NCBI GenBank assembly: GCA_029777335.1
Contig: JAKOSN010000019.1
Span: forward strand, 1 to 39,969
DNA from: Planctomycetota bacterium
GTDB taxonomy: Bacteria; Planctomycetota; Planctomycetia; Gemmatales; Gemmataceae
Reading direction: 5' to 3'
Length of the DNA stretch: 39,969 bases
Position numbers and translations under genes: made by a program. The notes under the pieces were generated by a model. The model made no database searches. It was given only the letters and a program-made list of their open reading frames with translations, and was not told the DNA's origin. Positions 1 to 8,421 of the stretch are shown here, piece by piece (positions within the stretch are counted from its first letter, which is position 1; every line of letters begins with the position of its first letter).

Positions 1-1
1 A

Positions 2-1627
2 ACCCCCACGGTGAGCCCCACCGCAGACTTTGTCCCGATGGAGGATCGCTGGCGCGTGGGTTTCCCCGAATGGGACCGCTATGACCGCGGCCATGCGCTT
101 CCCGACGACTATCCCTATGAACTGGGGAAATGGTACGATCCGTATCAGCAGAACGTGCTCAAGGGCGATTACCCCATCATGGGGCAGCATGTGTTTCTGA
201 ACTACACCTCCACGTTGATCTCTCTGGCGGATGGAAGGCAAACACCAATTGGGACCTCGGCGTTTGAAAGCACGGCACGACCGTTTCAGTCGGAGTTCTT
301 TGGGATTCCCAATCAATTGTTCTCCACTTATTTTTTACGCACCTCGTTTGATCTGTTTCATGGAGATGCCTCGTTCAAACAACCGGACTGGCGCATCAAG
401 GTTACTCCGGTTATCAACATCAACACGATCAATGTGAATGAGCTGGCCTTTGTGAATCCCAATGTGGCCAAGGGGACACAGCGGCAACGGAGCTTCTTGG
501 CTCTGGAGGAATACTTCATCGAAGGGAAACTCGCCGATCTGAGCCCGGACTACGATACGCTTTCTGTGCGCATTGGGTCGCAGTTTTTTAACAACGATTT
601 CAAGGGTTTCCTCTTCAGCGATACCAATCGCGCCGTTCGTTTGTTTGGGAATCTCAACGGCAATCGAGATCAGTTCAACCTGGCCTATTTTCGTCAGGCG
701 GAGAAGGATACTAACTCGGGCCTGAACACGATGGACGACCGCGGGCAGAATATCTTCTTTGCCAACTTCTACCATCAGGATTTTATCTTTCCGGGTCTGA
801 CGATCACGGGGAGTGTGGTGTACAATAACGATCATGATACGCGCCGATTTGACACCAACAGTTTCCGGATTCGCCCGGACAACGCAGGGGTGTTTCAACC
901 GCACCAGATCGATGTGGTCTATTTCGGCCTGGGAGCGGATGGGCACATTGGTCGGTACAATCTCACCTCGCAGTTCTATTATGCGCTTGGTCGCGATAGC
1001 CTGAACCCGATTGGGAATCGGAGCCAGGATATCAGTGCGGCGATGGCGGCGGTCGAATTGTCCTACGATCGTGACTGGGCGCGGTTCCGTACCTCGCTCT
1101 TCTGGTCCTCGGGAGATTCCGATCCCAACAACAAGCACGCGACCGGGTTCGACACCATCTTCGATAACCCGAACTTTGCGGGCGGTGGGTTTAGCTACTG
1201 GCAGCGCCAAGGGATTGGTCTGTTCGCCATCAACCTGACGCAACGTGAAAGTCTGATTCCCAACCTGCGTTCGAGCAAGATTCAGGGACAATCGAACTTT
1301 GTCAACCCGGGGCTGTGGCTGGTTAACTTTGGGGTCGATTTCGATCTCACTCCGCGCCTGAAGATGATCAACAACTGCAATTTGCTATGGTTTGAAAAGA
1401 CACGTCCGCTGGAGGTGTTTCTCTTCGATGGCAATCTGGATAATACCATCGGCACCGATCTAAGCATGGGATTTGAATATCGCCCCCTGGCGAGTAACAA
1501 CATCGCGTTTACGCTGGGCGCATCGACACTCATTCCGGCGTCGGGATTCAAGGCGCTTTATAACAAGAAAGACGGCACCGTTGATCCCCAGGTGGCGGGA
1601 TTCTTGCAGACCGTCCTGCAGTATTGA
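2..1627 (+). CDS. Outer-membrane beta-barrel protein (5' end cut by the window)
   Basis: The frame is already open at the first base, so the true start and any signal peptide lie outside the window; a GTG at 11 is only the first internal start codon. About 540 residues are visible. The chain is rich in aromatic, Asn and Asp residues, with many short stretches of alternating polar and hydrophobic residues separated by turns, and it ends in an aromatic residue (VLQY), as expected for an outer-membrane barrel recognised by the BAM machinery. The overall look resembles alginate-export or Wzi-type porin-like barrels, but I cannot assign a family or substrate. It ends convergently with the VOC gene, only four bases apart. 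Confidence is high that this is a real gene and moderate for the barrel assignment. Confidence 0.75.
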   Translation, partial: TPTVSPTADFVPMEDRWRVGFPEWDRYDRGHALPDDYPYELGKWYDPYQQNVLKGDYPIMGQHVFLNYTSTLISLADGRQTPIGTSAFESTARPFQSEFFGIPNQLFSTYFLRTSFDLFHGDASFKQPDWRIKVTPVININTINVNELAFVNPNVAKGTQRQRSFLALEEYFIEGKLADLSPDYDTLSVRIGSQFFNNDFKGFLFSDTNRAVRLFGNLNGNRDQFNLAYFRQAEKDTNSGLNTMDDRGQNIFFANFYHQDFIFPGLTITGSVVYNNDHDTRRFDTNSFRIRPDNAGVFQPHQIDVVYFGLGADGHIGRYNLTSQFYYALGRDSLNPIGNRSQDISAAMAAVELSYDRDWARFRTSLFWSSGDSDPNNKHATGFDTIFDNPNFAGGGFSYWQRQGIGLFAINLTQRESLIPNLRSSKIQGQSNFVNPGLWLVNFGVDFDLTPRLKMINNCNLLWFEKTRPLEVFLFDGNLDNTIGTDLSMGFEYRPLASNNIAFTLGASTLIPASGFKALYNKKDGTVDPQVAGFLQTVLQY

Positions 1628-1631
1628 GCGC

Positions 1632-2498
1632 TCAGACGTACTCCAGCAGTTGCATGGCCACGCCGGAGAGCTGTGTGGCAGGGATGAGGGCGATGCGCGT
1701 ACCAGGAAGCACGCCGGTGGACGGCTCGGAAACACTCAGCCCGGCCTGGCGAACCTGGTCCACGGTGGCGGCGAGGTCGGCGACTTCCCACGAGGCGAGG
1801 CTTACCAGTCCAGGCTGGCGCTGCCAGATGGGGCTGGTCGGTCCGGCGGGACCAAGTAACTCCATCTTGGCATCCCCAATTGTGAATTGGCGAATAATCA
1901 TGGTGGAGGTGGTCACCTCGCCAGCAAGCGGAATGCCCAGCACTTCCACCCAGAACCGCGTGGTGGCTTCCAGATCGTGAGTGACGGCAGCGAGATGATC
2001 GAGGCGGCGCACCGGGAAGGTGTGGTTGAGCCCCCCAAATTGCTGCGCAGCGCTGTGCTGTTGTTCCATGGTGGCAACGGGCTGCACCAGGACCAGGTCG
2101 GTTCCGGCCCGGGCCTGGAGAGGGAGCCAGGCGATGTCCGTAAGTTTGCTGCCATCCTCGATCAGCAAGGTGTGGGCGACCGCTGAGACGCCCTTGGCAA
2201 CCAGTCGGCGGAGGGTGCTTTCCAGGTCGTGAACGCGCAGGACAACCGCGAACAGGACTCGTGAGGCGGAGAGCGCATCGTGCAAGGGAGTGGTGAGCGG
2301 ATGTTCGGGCGGCAACGACGCCTGATCCATCAATTGCACGAGGAGAAGGTTCTTCTGGCCTCCCAGGCAGATCATGCCGGTGGGCGATCCCTTGGCCACG
2401 GGATCGAGAACCACCCGCAACCCCAGTTGATGGTAGGGGAGAGCTGCCGAGCGCACCTCGGGAACCGCCATCAGAAGCGAATGAATACTGTGATACAA
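1632..2498 (-). CDS. Two-domain VOC (glyoxalase/bleomycin-resistance fold) protein
   Basis: The protein has about 288 residues. The C-terminal half (from about residue 150) is a clear VOC module: it opens with RRLDHLAAVTHDLEATTRFW and closes with a short strand before the C-terminus (MQLLEYV). The N-terminal half starts IHSLLMAVPEV and has the spacing of a second, diverged VOC module, so the chain probably folds as one two-module unit. VOC proteins are metal-dependent lyases, dioxygenases or epimerases; a methylmalonyl-CoA-epimerase-like or dioxygenase-like role is possible, but the substrate cannot be told. I chose the TTG at 2498, which has a GAGAGG about 8 bases upstream; another TTG at 2525 and an ATG at 2471 also exist, but 2471 would remove the first strand. 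It lies directly downstream of the receiver/ATPase gene and is probably co-transcribed with it. Confidence 0.8.
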   Translation of the reverse strand: MYHSIHSLLMAVPEVRSAALPYHQLGLRVVLDPVAKGSPTGMICLGGQKNLLLVQLMDQASLPPEHPLTTPLHDALSASRVLFAVVLRVHDLESTLRRLVAKGVSAVAHTLLIEDGSKLTDIAWLPLQARAGTDLVLVQPVATMEQQHSAAQQFGGLNHTFPVRRLDHLAAVTHDLEATTRFWVEVLGIPLAGEVTTSTMIIRQFTIGDAKMELLGPAGPTSPIWQRQPGLVSLASWEVADLAATVDQVRQAGLSVSEPSTGVLPGTRIALIPATQLSGVAMQLLEYV

Positions 2499-2530
2499 GG
2501 CAGAACCCTCTCGGGCTGGGGCCAATCTCG

Positions 2531-3478
2531 CTACCGATAGCGGCGCTTGATCATGGTGATCTGGGTACCCGTCTCGTTATGTTCCACCTCGTCCATGAAG
2601 GTGCGGATGAGCAACAGGCCGCGCCCGCTGACGCGCTCCAGATTGCGCGGGTCGGTCGGATCGGGGAGGGTGGAAGGGTCAAAGCCGAGTCCTTCATCAC
2701 GGATGGTGAAGACCGCCTCAAAGCGTGAAAGGCGGACAGAGAGATAAACGCGACGATCACTCCATGGACTCTGTTTGCGCCGTTCGTCGGCCAGCTGATA
2801 ATAGGTGGTCTCGTCGGATTCTTTCAGCCCGCTGGTGAGTTCGAGGTTACCGTGAAAGATGGCGTTGGTGAGTGCCTCATGCAGGGCAACTCCCAGGAGG
2901 ACCAGTCCGCTGGCCTCGCACAATTGCATGCGCGTCACACATTCTTCCATCTGCCCGACCAGGGGCGGGATCAGGGTCGGGTCGTTCTCCAGGACAAAAT
3001 GCATTTCCAGATGAGTCTGGTAATCGCGCAAACGGCGCTGATCGCGGTCCGCGCGAGCGGCGATCATCACCTGGTCCAGGGTATCGGCCAGGTCGCGGGC
3101 CAGGCTCTTTTTCGGGACATAACTGGCAGCGCCGCGTTTCAGCGCCTGGATGGCGATCTCCTCACTCCCATGCCCGGTCATCAGGATCACCGGAACCATG
3201 GGATGTTTGCTGCGGATGAGCTGCACCAGTTCCAGGCCATCCATCTCGGGCATCTGCAAGTCGGTGAGGACCAGATCGAAAATCTCGCGGGCGAGCAACT
3301 CCAGCGCCTCCTTGCCCTGTTCGGCATAGCCCACCTTCCAGCCTCCGAGATTGGTGATCAGCGAACCAGCGAGCAAACGATCCATCGGTGAATCATCGAC
3401 GATGAGGACCATCGGTTCGCGGGGTCGCTCGGAGGCGGTGTCGCTGGTCTGGAGGGAGGGGGAGGGCGCAACGGTCAT
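2531..3478 (-). CDS. Response regulator with receiver domain and anti-sigma-type (RsbW-like) ATPase domain
   Basis: The product has 315 residues. Residues about 20-140 form a receiver domain: acidic pair D28/D29, phospho-acceptor D73 in LVLTDLQMPEMDG, T101, and the Lys of VPKKS near 123. Residues about 170-312 form a GHKL ATPase of the RsbW/anti-sigma kind: an N-box with HEALTNAIFHGN, a G1 box DEGLGFDPS, and a G2 box SGRGLLLIRTFMDEV. The start is well supported: AAGGAG lies 7 bases before ATG 3478. It follows the hybrid histidine kinase in the same direction after 188 bases, so the kinase's Hpt domain is the obvious phosphate donor. Inference: phosphorylation of D73 could gate an ATPase that phosphorylates or sequesters an anti-sigma antagonist. 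No STAS protein, sigma factor or PP2C phosphatase is seen nearby. Confidence 0.88.
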   Translation of the reverse strand: MTVAPSPSLQTSDTASERPREPMVLIVDDSPMDRLLAGSLITNLGGWKVGYAEQGKEALELLAREIFDLVLTDLQMPEMDGLELVQLIRSKHPMVPVILMTGHGSEEIAIQALKRGAASYVPKKSLARDLADTLDQVMIAARADRDQRRLRDYQTHLEMHFVLENDPTLIPPLVGQMEECVTRMQLCEASGLVLLGVALHEALTNAIFHGNLELTSGLKESDETTYYQLADERRKQSPWSDRRVYLSVRLSRFEAVFTIRDEGLGFDPSTLPDPTDPRNLERVSGRGLLLIRTFMDEVEHNETGTQITMIKRRYR

Positions 3479-3578
3479 GGCAGATCTCCTTGGTGTCGGG
3501 GCGAACGGCATCGAGTTCGCAGGGCAGTGCCCGGTGCGGAGGCAACGCGGGGCTCTCCCGAGACCCCTCACGGCAAAC

Positions 3579-3600
3579 AACTCCCATCGTCCCGGGAGTT
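3579..3600 (-). terminator. Small stem-loop between hybrid kinase and response regulator genes
   Basis: A perfect 7-bp inverted repeat (AACTCCC / GGGAGTT, loop 8) sits in the 188-base gap. Read on the minus strand it is followed by GTTTG, a poor U-tract. It could be a weak terminator or attenuator that lowers expression of the downstream genes relative to the kinase, or a processing site. It is low-confidence because the stem is short. Confidence 0.3.
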
Positions 3601-3666
3601 TCCAAGGAAACGCCCGAAGAGTGGCGGTGCAAGGAAAAAGTTGCTCCGCACGCGCGTTTTGCCAGT

Positions 3667-6600
3667 TCAGGGGTCGCGCGCGAGAGTATCCAGGGCGGCT
3701 TCCACCTCGGCGAGGGCGGTTTGCAGGGCGGCCATCGCCTCGTCCGCGCGACTGAGGTCGCCATTTTTGCCGAGCAATTCCAGCGCCTGAGCGCGTTCCA
3801 TGGCGCGACAGGCGCCGAGATTGCCCACCGCGCCCTTGATGGTGTGGGCCACGCGACGTACCTGCCCGGGATCGCGACTGGCGAGCGCCTGGCGGAGCTG
3901 GGTCTGCATCCGCGGCGACTCGGCACGAAACAAGGTGACCAGTGAGCACAGCAACTCGCGATCGCCTCCCACCGTTGCCATTGCTTTTTGCCGGTCGATC
4001 ACAACCGCTTCCTCGTCCGGGGGCGGCACAGCTTCGGGCTTGCGGGGCCGAGGGGAGGATTCCACCCCATTTGCAGCGGAGCCAGCGGTGTGTTTCTCCG
4101 TCGGCACCGGGGCTTCTTTCTCGCAGGAGCGGGCATGTTCCTCGGTGCCATTCGTCGGAGCGGCGGTGGGTAGAGGGATCGAACGGGGCGCGGCCTGCGG
4201 GACGATCTCCGCGATGGCTTGCCAGAGTTCGGCGGCCACGATCGGCTTGGAGATATAACCGTCCATGCCCATCTCCAGACAGCGTTCGCGATCGCCCTTC
4301 ATCGCGTGGGCAGTCATGGCCAGAATCGGTGTGTGGCGCCCTTTTCCCCGTTCCAGTTCACGAATGGTCTTGGTAGCCAGGAAGCCATCCATGCACGGCA
4401 TCTGGACATCCATCAGGATCACATCGAAGGTTTCCTCTTGCCACCGATCCACGGCTTCGCGGCCGTTTTGAGCGAGAACCACGCTGTGGCCCTGATTTTC
4501 CAGCAGTCGCATGGCGAGCCGCTGGTTGATGGGAACATCCTCGGCGACCAGCACATGCAACGAGCGCAACGGGGTTGTCGCAGCGGGCGGAAGCGAGGTG
4601 GGTTCAATGCGCATGTGCTGGACCACTGCCTCTTCGCGCGAATTCAGGCTGCTGGTAATGGCGTCGAGTAGATCCGAGGAGGTGAACGGTTTGATGAGGT
4701 AGGCAGAGATTCCCAGGTCGCGGCACCGATTGCTGTCTCCCTGGCGATCGGCGCTGGTGAGCATCATGATGGTGGCCGCACCAAGCTCGGGATGTTTCTT
4801 GATCTCCTCCGCCAGCTCAAAGCCATTCATTTCGGGCATCATGCCGTCGAGCATGACGAGAGGGAACCCATCCCCGCGCGCGGCCGCCTCGCGGAGCAAA
4901 CGGATGGCGCTGGCCCCGCTTTCGGCGGTGGTGACATACATCCCCCAGTTCCGCAAGCGATCGTTGAGGAAACGGCGATTGGTCGCGTTGTCGTCGACCA
5001 CGAGCACGGAGATCCCCTGGAGCGGAACGGCCGGCGTCTCCTCGGGGCGTGTTCCACTGCCCAGGGGGAAGGGCATGGTGAACGAGAAGGTGGTCCCCTT
5101 GCCCACCTGGCTTTCCAGCCAGATGCGCCCGCCCATCGCCTCGACGAGACGCGCCGAGATCGACAGCCCCAGGCCCGTTCCGCCAAAGCGCCGGCTCATG
5201 GAGCCATCCACCTGCACAAACGGCGCGAACACATCTTTCTGCTTGTCGCGCGGAATGCCAATGCCGGTGTCGTGCACATCGAATTGCAACCAGGCGTTGG
5301 CCGCGCTTTCGGTGACGCAGGGCGAGGCGCCAGCGCCAGCCTCGACGGCACTCAGGCGATGGATGGACAGCACCACCTCGCCCCGATCGGTGAATTTGAT
5401 GGCATTGCCGACCAGGTTGACCAGCACCTGGCGTACCCGAGCGGCATCGCCCAGCAAGGAGTCGGGCACATCGGTGGCGACGTTCCAGGCCAGTTCCAAC
5501 CCCTTGGAGTGAGCACGCAAGGCCAGCGAGCGCATGATGTCGCCAACGAGATCGCGCAGGTAAAACTCCTCGGAGTCGATATCGAGCTTCCCCGCCTCAA
5601 TCTTGGAGAAGTCGAGGACGTCGTTGATGACCGTGAGCAGGGCATCGGCGCTCGACTTGACCATCTGCAAATAATCGCGTTGTTCGGGGGTGAGCGCGGT
5701 GTCCAGGGCGAGCGAGGTCATCCCCAGGATGCCATTCATTGGGGTGCGGATTTCATGGCTGACGTTGGCGAGGAATTGGCTCTTGGCGCGGTTGGCCGCC
5801 TCGGCTGCTGCCATCGCCTGGCGGAGTTGTTCCTCCGCCCGTTTGCGCTCGGTGATGTCGGTGTGGGAACCGGCCATGCGGTAGGGACGCCCCTCGCCAT
5901 CGCGAAAGGCCACGCCGCGCGACAGGATCCAGCGATAGGAGCCATCGCGATGACGCAGGCGGTGCTCCAGTTCGTACTCGGGAAGGACGCCATCGACATA
6001 GGCCTGCACTGTGGCCAGGGCGCGGTCGTGGTCGTCTGGATGGAGGAGTTCGACCCAGACCTGGTAACGCGACGCCAGCTCGTAATCCTCGTAGCCCAGC
6101 ATCGATTTCCAGCGCGGGGAGTAATAGACCTCGTTGGTCGTGAGATCCCAGTCCCACAAACCATCGCGTGACCCCTCGACCGCCAGAGCAAAGCGCTCGC
6201 GAGTTTTGTGCAACTCCTCTTCAAATTGTTTCTGCTCGGTGATGTCCTTGCAGGTGGTCACAAAATGCGTGATGCAACCGCGATCGTCCTTGAGGGGGGT
6301 GATGGTATCGTCGGCGTAGTAAACCTCGCCATTTTTCTTGCGATTCATCAGGACGCCGCGATAGGTCTGACCGCTGAGAATCGTATGCCAGAGATGGCTA
6401 TAAAACCCGGGTTCGTGCATCCCCGATTTCAGCAGGCGCGGTGTTTGACCGATCACCTCCTCCCGCGTGTAGCCGGTCATTTCCAGGAAGGCCGGGTTGA
6501 CGTACTGGATGACGCCGGCACAATCGGTGATAAAAACCCCATCGGCAGTTTGTTCGACGGCGCGCGAGAGCTTGATAATCTCCGCTTCGGCCACTTTTCG

Positions 6601-7407
6601 GGCGGTGATGTCGCGTGAGATCCCGAAACTGCCGATGATTGTGCCATGTTCGTCCTTGAGGGCCATCTTGGTGCTGGCCACCCAGGTGATGTGGCCATCG
6701 GGCCAGGTTTCCTTTTCTTCCTTGCCGATGATGGGCTTGCCGGTGCGCACCACCTCCTGCTCGTCCTCGAAACTCTGGCGGGCGTGTTCCTCGGTGAAGA
6801 AATGAAAATCGGTCTTCCCGAGCGCTTCGAAGGGATCGGTGAGATGAAAGCGGGCTGCGAGCGCCTTGTTGATGCGAATAAAGCGACTTTGCCGATCCTT
6901 GAAGTAGATTGGATCGGGAAGTTGATCCATCAGCGTTTGCAGCAGGTAGCGGCTGTGCAGGAGGCGTTCCTCGGTGCGCTTCGCTTCGGTGATGTCGCGC
7001 AGGACGATCACCCCGCCCTCGGGTTCGCCGGTCGGGCTGAGCAAGGGGCAGCCGGTGACACTGATAAAGACGCCACTGCTGAGATTGGGGTTGCGGATGT
7101 ACAACTCCACCTGGTTGCTGGATTCGCCGCGGATGGCGCGCACCAGGGGTAATTGCTCGGGGGGAAAAGGGGTGGTTTTATCGGGGTAGAACACGCCATA
7201 GGCTTTGGACCATTCCTCGGGGGGGAGCGCGCGCGAACCCATCCCGAGAATGCGCTCCGCAGCTGGGTTGAACAGGAGGAAACGCCCCTGCCGATCCGCC
7301 ACGATTAGCCCATCGCCCATGCTCTCCAGAATTGACTGAAGAATCCGATTCTGTTCGGGCACGTCTACGTCTCCGCCTGAAGGTTCCCCGAAGCCCGCGA
7401 ACGCCAC
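3667..7407 (-). CDS. Soluble hybrid histidine kinase: 4 PAS - HisKA - HATPase - REC - REC - Hpt
   Basis: The product has 1246 residues and no membrane segment or signal peptide, so it is a cytoplasmic sensor. Four PAS/PAC modules occupy about residues 16-150, 151-278, 279-400 and 400-525 (each PAC ends in a DIT motif such as RDITEAK or TDITERK). HisKA follows with phospho-acceptor H551 in [12 protein letters not shown], then a HATPase with DTGIGIP and GGTGLGLSI. Receiver 1 has acceptor D854 ([11 protein letters not shown]), receiver 2 has D1000 ([10 protein letters not shown]), and a C-terminal Hpt has H1188 ([13 protein letters not shown]). All acceptors are intact, so a full internal phosphorelay is possible. 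The GTG at 7407 has no clear ribosome site; a GTG at 7362 has GGAG 8 bases upstream and is a good alternative, leaving the first PAS intact. The likely partner is the receiver/ATPase gene downstream. Confidence 0.93.
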   Translation of the reverse strand: MAFAGFGEPSGGDVDVPEQNRILQSILESMGDGLIVADRQGRFLLFNPAAERILGMGSRALPPEEWSKAYGVFYPDKTTPFPPEQLPLVRAIRGESSNQVELYIRNPNLSSGVFISVTGCPLLSPTGEPEGGVIVLRDITEAKRTEERLLHSRYLLQTLMDQLPDPIYFKDRQSRFIRINKALAARFHLTDPFEALGKTDFHFFTEEHARQSFEDEQEVVRTGKPIIGKEEKETWPDGHITWVASTKMALKDEHGTIIGSFGISRDITARKVAEAEIIKLSRAVEQTADGVFITDCAGVIQYVNPAFLEMTGYTREEVIGQTPRLLKSGMHEPGFYSHLWHTILSGQTYRGVLMNRKKNGEVYYADDTITPLKDDRGCITHFVTTCKDITEQKQFEEELHKTRERFALAVEGSRDGLWDWDLTTNEVYYSPRWKSMLGYEDYELASRYQVWVELLHPDDHDRALATVQAYVDGVLPEYELEHRLRHRDGSYRWILSRGVAFRDGEGRPYRMAGSHTDITERKRAEEQLRQAMAAAEAANRAKSQFLANVSHEIRTPMNGILGMTSLALDTALTPEQRDYLQMVKSSADALLTVINDVLDFSKIEAGKLDIDSEEFYLRDLVGDIMRSLALRAHSKGLELAWNVATDVPDSLLGDAARVRQVLVNLVGNAIKFTDRGEVVLSIHRLSAVEAGAGASPCVTESAANAWLQFDVHDTGIGIPRDKQKDVFAPFVQVDGSMSRRFGGTGLGLSISARLVEAMGGRIWLESQVGKGTTFSFTMPFPLGSGTRPEETPAVPLQGISVLVVDDNATNRRFLNDRLRNWGMYVTTAESGASAIRLLREAAARGDGFPLVMLDGMMPEMNGFELAEEIKKHPELGAATIMMLTSADRQGDSNRCRDLGISAYLIKPFTSSDLLDAITSSLNSREEAVVQHMRIEPTSLPPAATTPLRSLHVLVAEDVPINQRLAMRLLENQGHSVVLAQNGREAVDRWQEETFDVILMDVQMPCMDGFLATKTIRELERGKGRHTPILAMTAHAMKGDRERCLEMGMDGYISKPIVAAELWQAIAEIVPQAAPRSIPLPTAAPTNGTEEHARSCEKEAPVPTEKHTAGSAANGVESSPRPRKPEAVPPPDEEAVVIDRQKAMATVGGDRELLCSLVTLFRAESPRMQTQLRQALASRDPGQVRRVAHTIKGAVGNLGACRAMERAQALELLGKNGDLSRADEAMAALQTALAEVEAALDTLARDP

Positions 7408-7616
7408 TCGCGCAGAGATGCGAGTGAGACTTGCAGAAACTGGCGCTTGCGAGCGAACCTCCTCATCCGCGATTATCGCACAACTGGCTCGGGAGACAAG
7501 CCCTTGCTTGGCGGTTTCCCCCGCGATTCTTCTTGATGGCCAGCCGCGTTAATCCGCGTTATCATCATCTCTACCTGCCCGTGTTCCACCCCCGTAACCT
7601 CTCGGAGGAAATCGTC

Positions 7617-8366
7617 ATGCGTCGTCCGCTCGGACTGCTTGTTGCCGCACTGGTGACCACCACCCTGCTCGCGGCGGATACCCCCGACTCCTATGGCCCC
7701 CTGGGCGATTTCAAGGTGGCTCGTCCCCAGGACAAGGAGGACGTGATCAGTACCCTAGCCCCCGCCAAGGCGTTGGTCCTCTTCGATGGCAAGAATCTGG
7801 ATCAATGGGTCAAGCGTGATGGCAAATCGCCCGCGCCCTGGAAGCTGGTGGAGTTGAAAGGCGGCGGCAAGGCGATGGAGGCACGACAGGGTGACATTAT
7901 CACCAGGGAGAAGTTTGCGGGGCACTTCAAGCTCCATGTGGAGTTCCGCGTTCCCTACAAGCCGGGGGACAAGGGGCAAGGGCGCGGCAATAGCGGCGTT
8001 TATCTGCAAGGACGTTATGAAGTGCAGGTGCTGGATAGCTACGGCTTGAAAAGCCAGAAGAACGATTGCGGTGCCATCTATGGGGTGGCCGCTCCGCTGG
8101 TGAACGCCTGCAAGGCGCCGACGGTGTGGCAGAGCTACGACATCGAGTTCTGGGCGCCCACGTTTGCGAATGGCAAGAAAGTGACCCCCGCGATGATGAC
8201 GGTCCTGCACAACGGGGTGAAAATCCACGACAAGGCGAAGATCAACGTGGATGTAACGACGTCGGGGATCGCGAGTGATCCTTCGACACCGGGGCCCATC
8301 CTGCTGCAGGATCATGGCAATCCGGTGCAGTATCGCAACATCTGGCTGCTGCAGATGGACAAGTGA
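7617..8366 (+). CDS. Exported DUF1080 protein (3-keto-disaccharide hydrolase-like)
   Basis: The product has 249 residues. An N-terminal signal peptide (MRRPLGLLVAALVTTTLLAA) is followed by a DUF1080 domain covering roughly residues 50-248. Hallmarks visible are LFDGKNLDQWV near the domain start and GNSGVYLQGRYEVQVLDSYG in the middle. This jelly-roll family is hugely expanded in Planctomycetes and some members hydrolyse 3-keto-glycosides; the substrate here is unknown. The start is set by GGAGGAA 6 bases before ATG 7617; an upstream in-frame extension to 7431 would bury the signal peptide and is rejected. The gene is monocistronic, divergent from the hybrid kinase and convergent with the SEC-C/TPR gene. 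Role inferred: breakdown of external or periplasmic oligosaccharides. Confidence 0.9.
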   Translation: MRRPLGLLVAALVTTTLLAADTPDSYGPLGDFKVARPQDKEDVISTLAPAKALVLFDGKNLDQWVKRDGKSPAPWKLVELKGGGKAMEARQGDIITREKFAGHFKLHVEFRVPYKPGDKGQGRGNSGVYLQGRYEVQVLDSYGLKSQKNDCGAIYGVAAPLVNACKAPTVWQSYDIEFWAPTFANGKKVTPAMMTVLHNGVKIHDKAKINVDVTTSGIASDPSTPGPILLQDHGNPVQYRNIWLLQMDK

Positions 8367-8379
8367 GTCGAAAGGCGGG

Positions 8380-8415
8380 GCCGGCGGGGCGCACAGGAGC
8401 GCGCGCCTGGCCGGC
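8380..8415. terminator. GC-rich stem-loop between two convergent genes
   Basis: The 55-base gap between the DUF1080 gene and the SEC-C/TPR gene holds an imperfect inverted repeat: GCCGGC (8380-8385) with GCCGGC (8410-8415), continuing inward to GGCGC / GCGCC with one mismatch and one wobble, loop about 10. There is no T-tract on either side, so it may be a Rho-independent-like stop for both directions or only an RNA-end-protecting structure. Confidence 0.3.
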
Positions 8416-8421
8416 GCCCGT

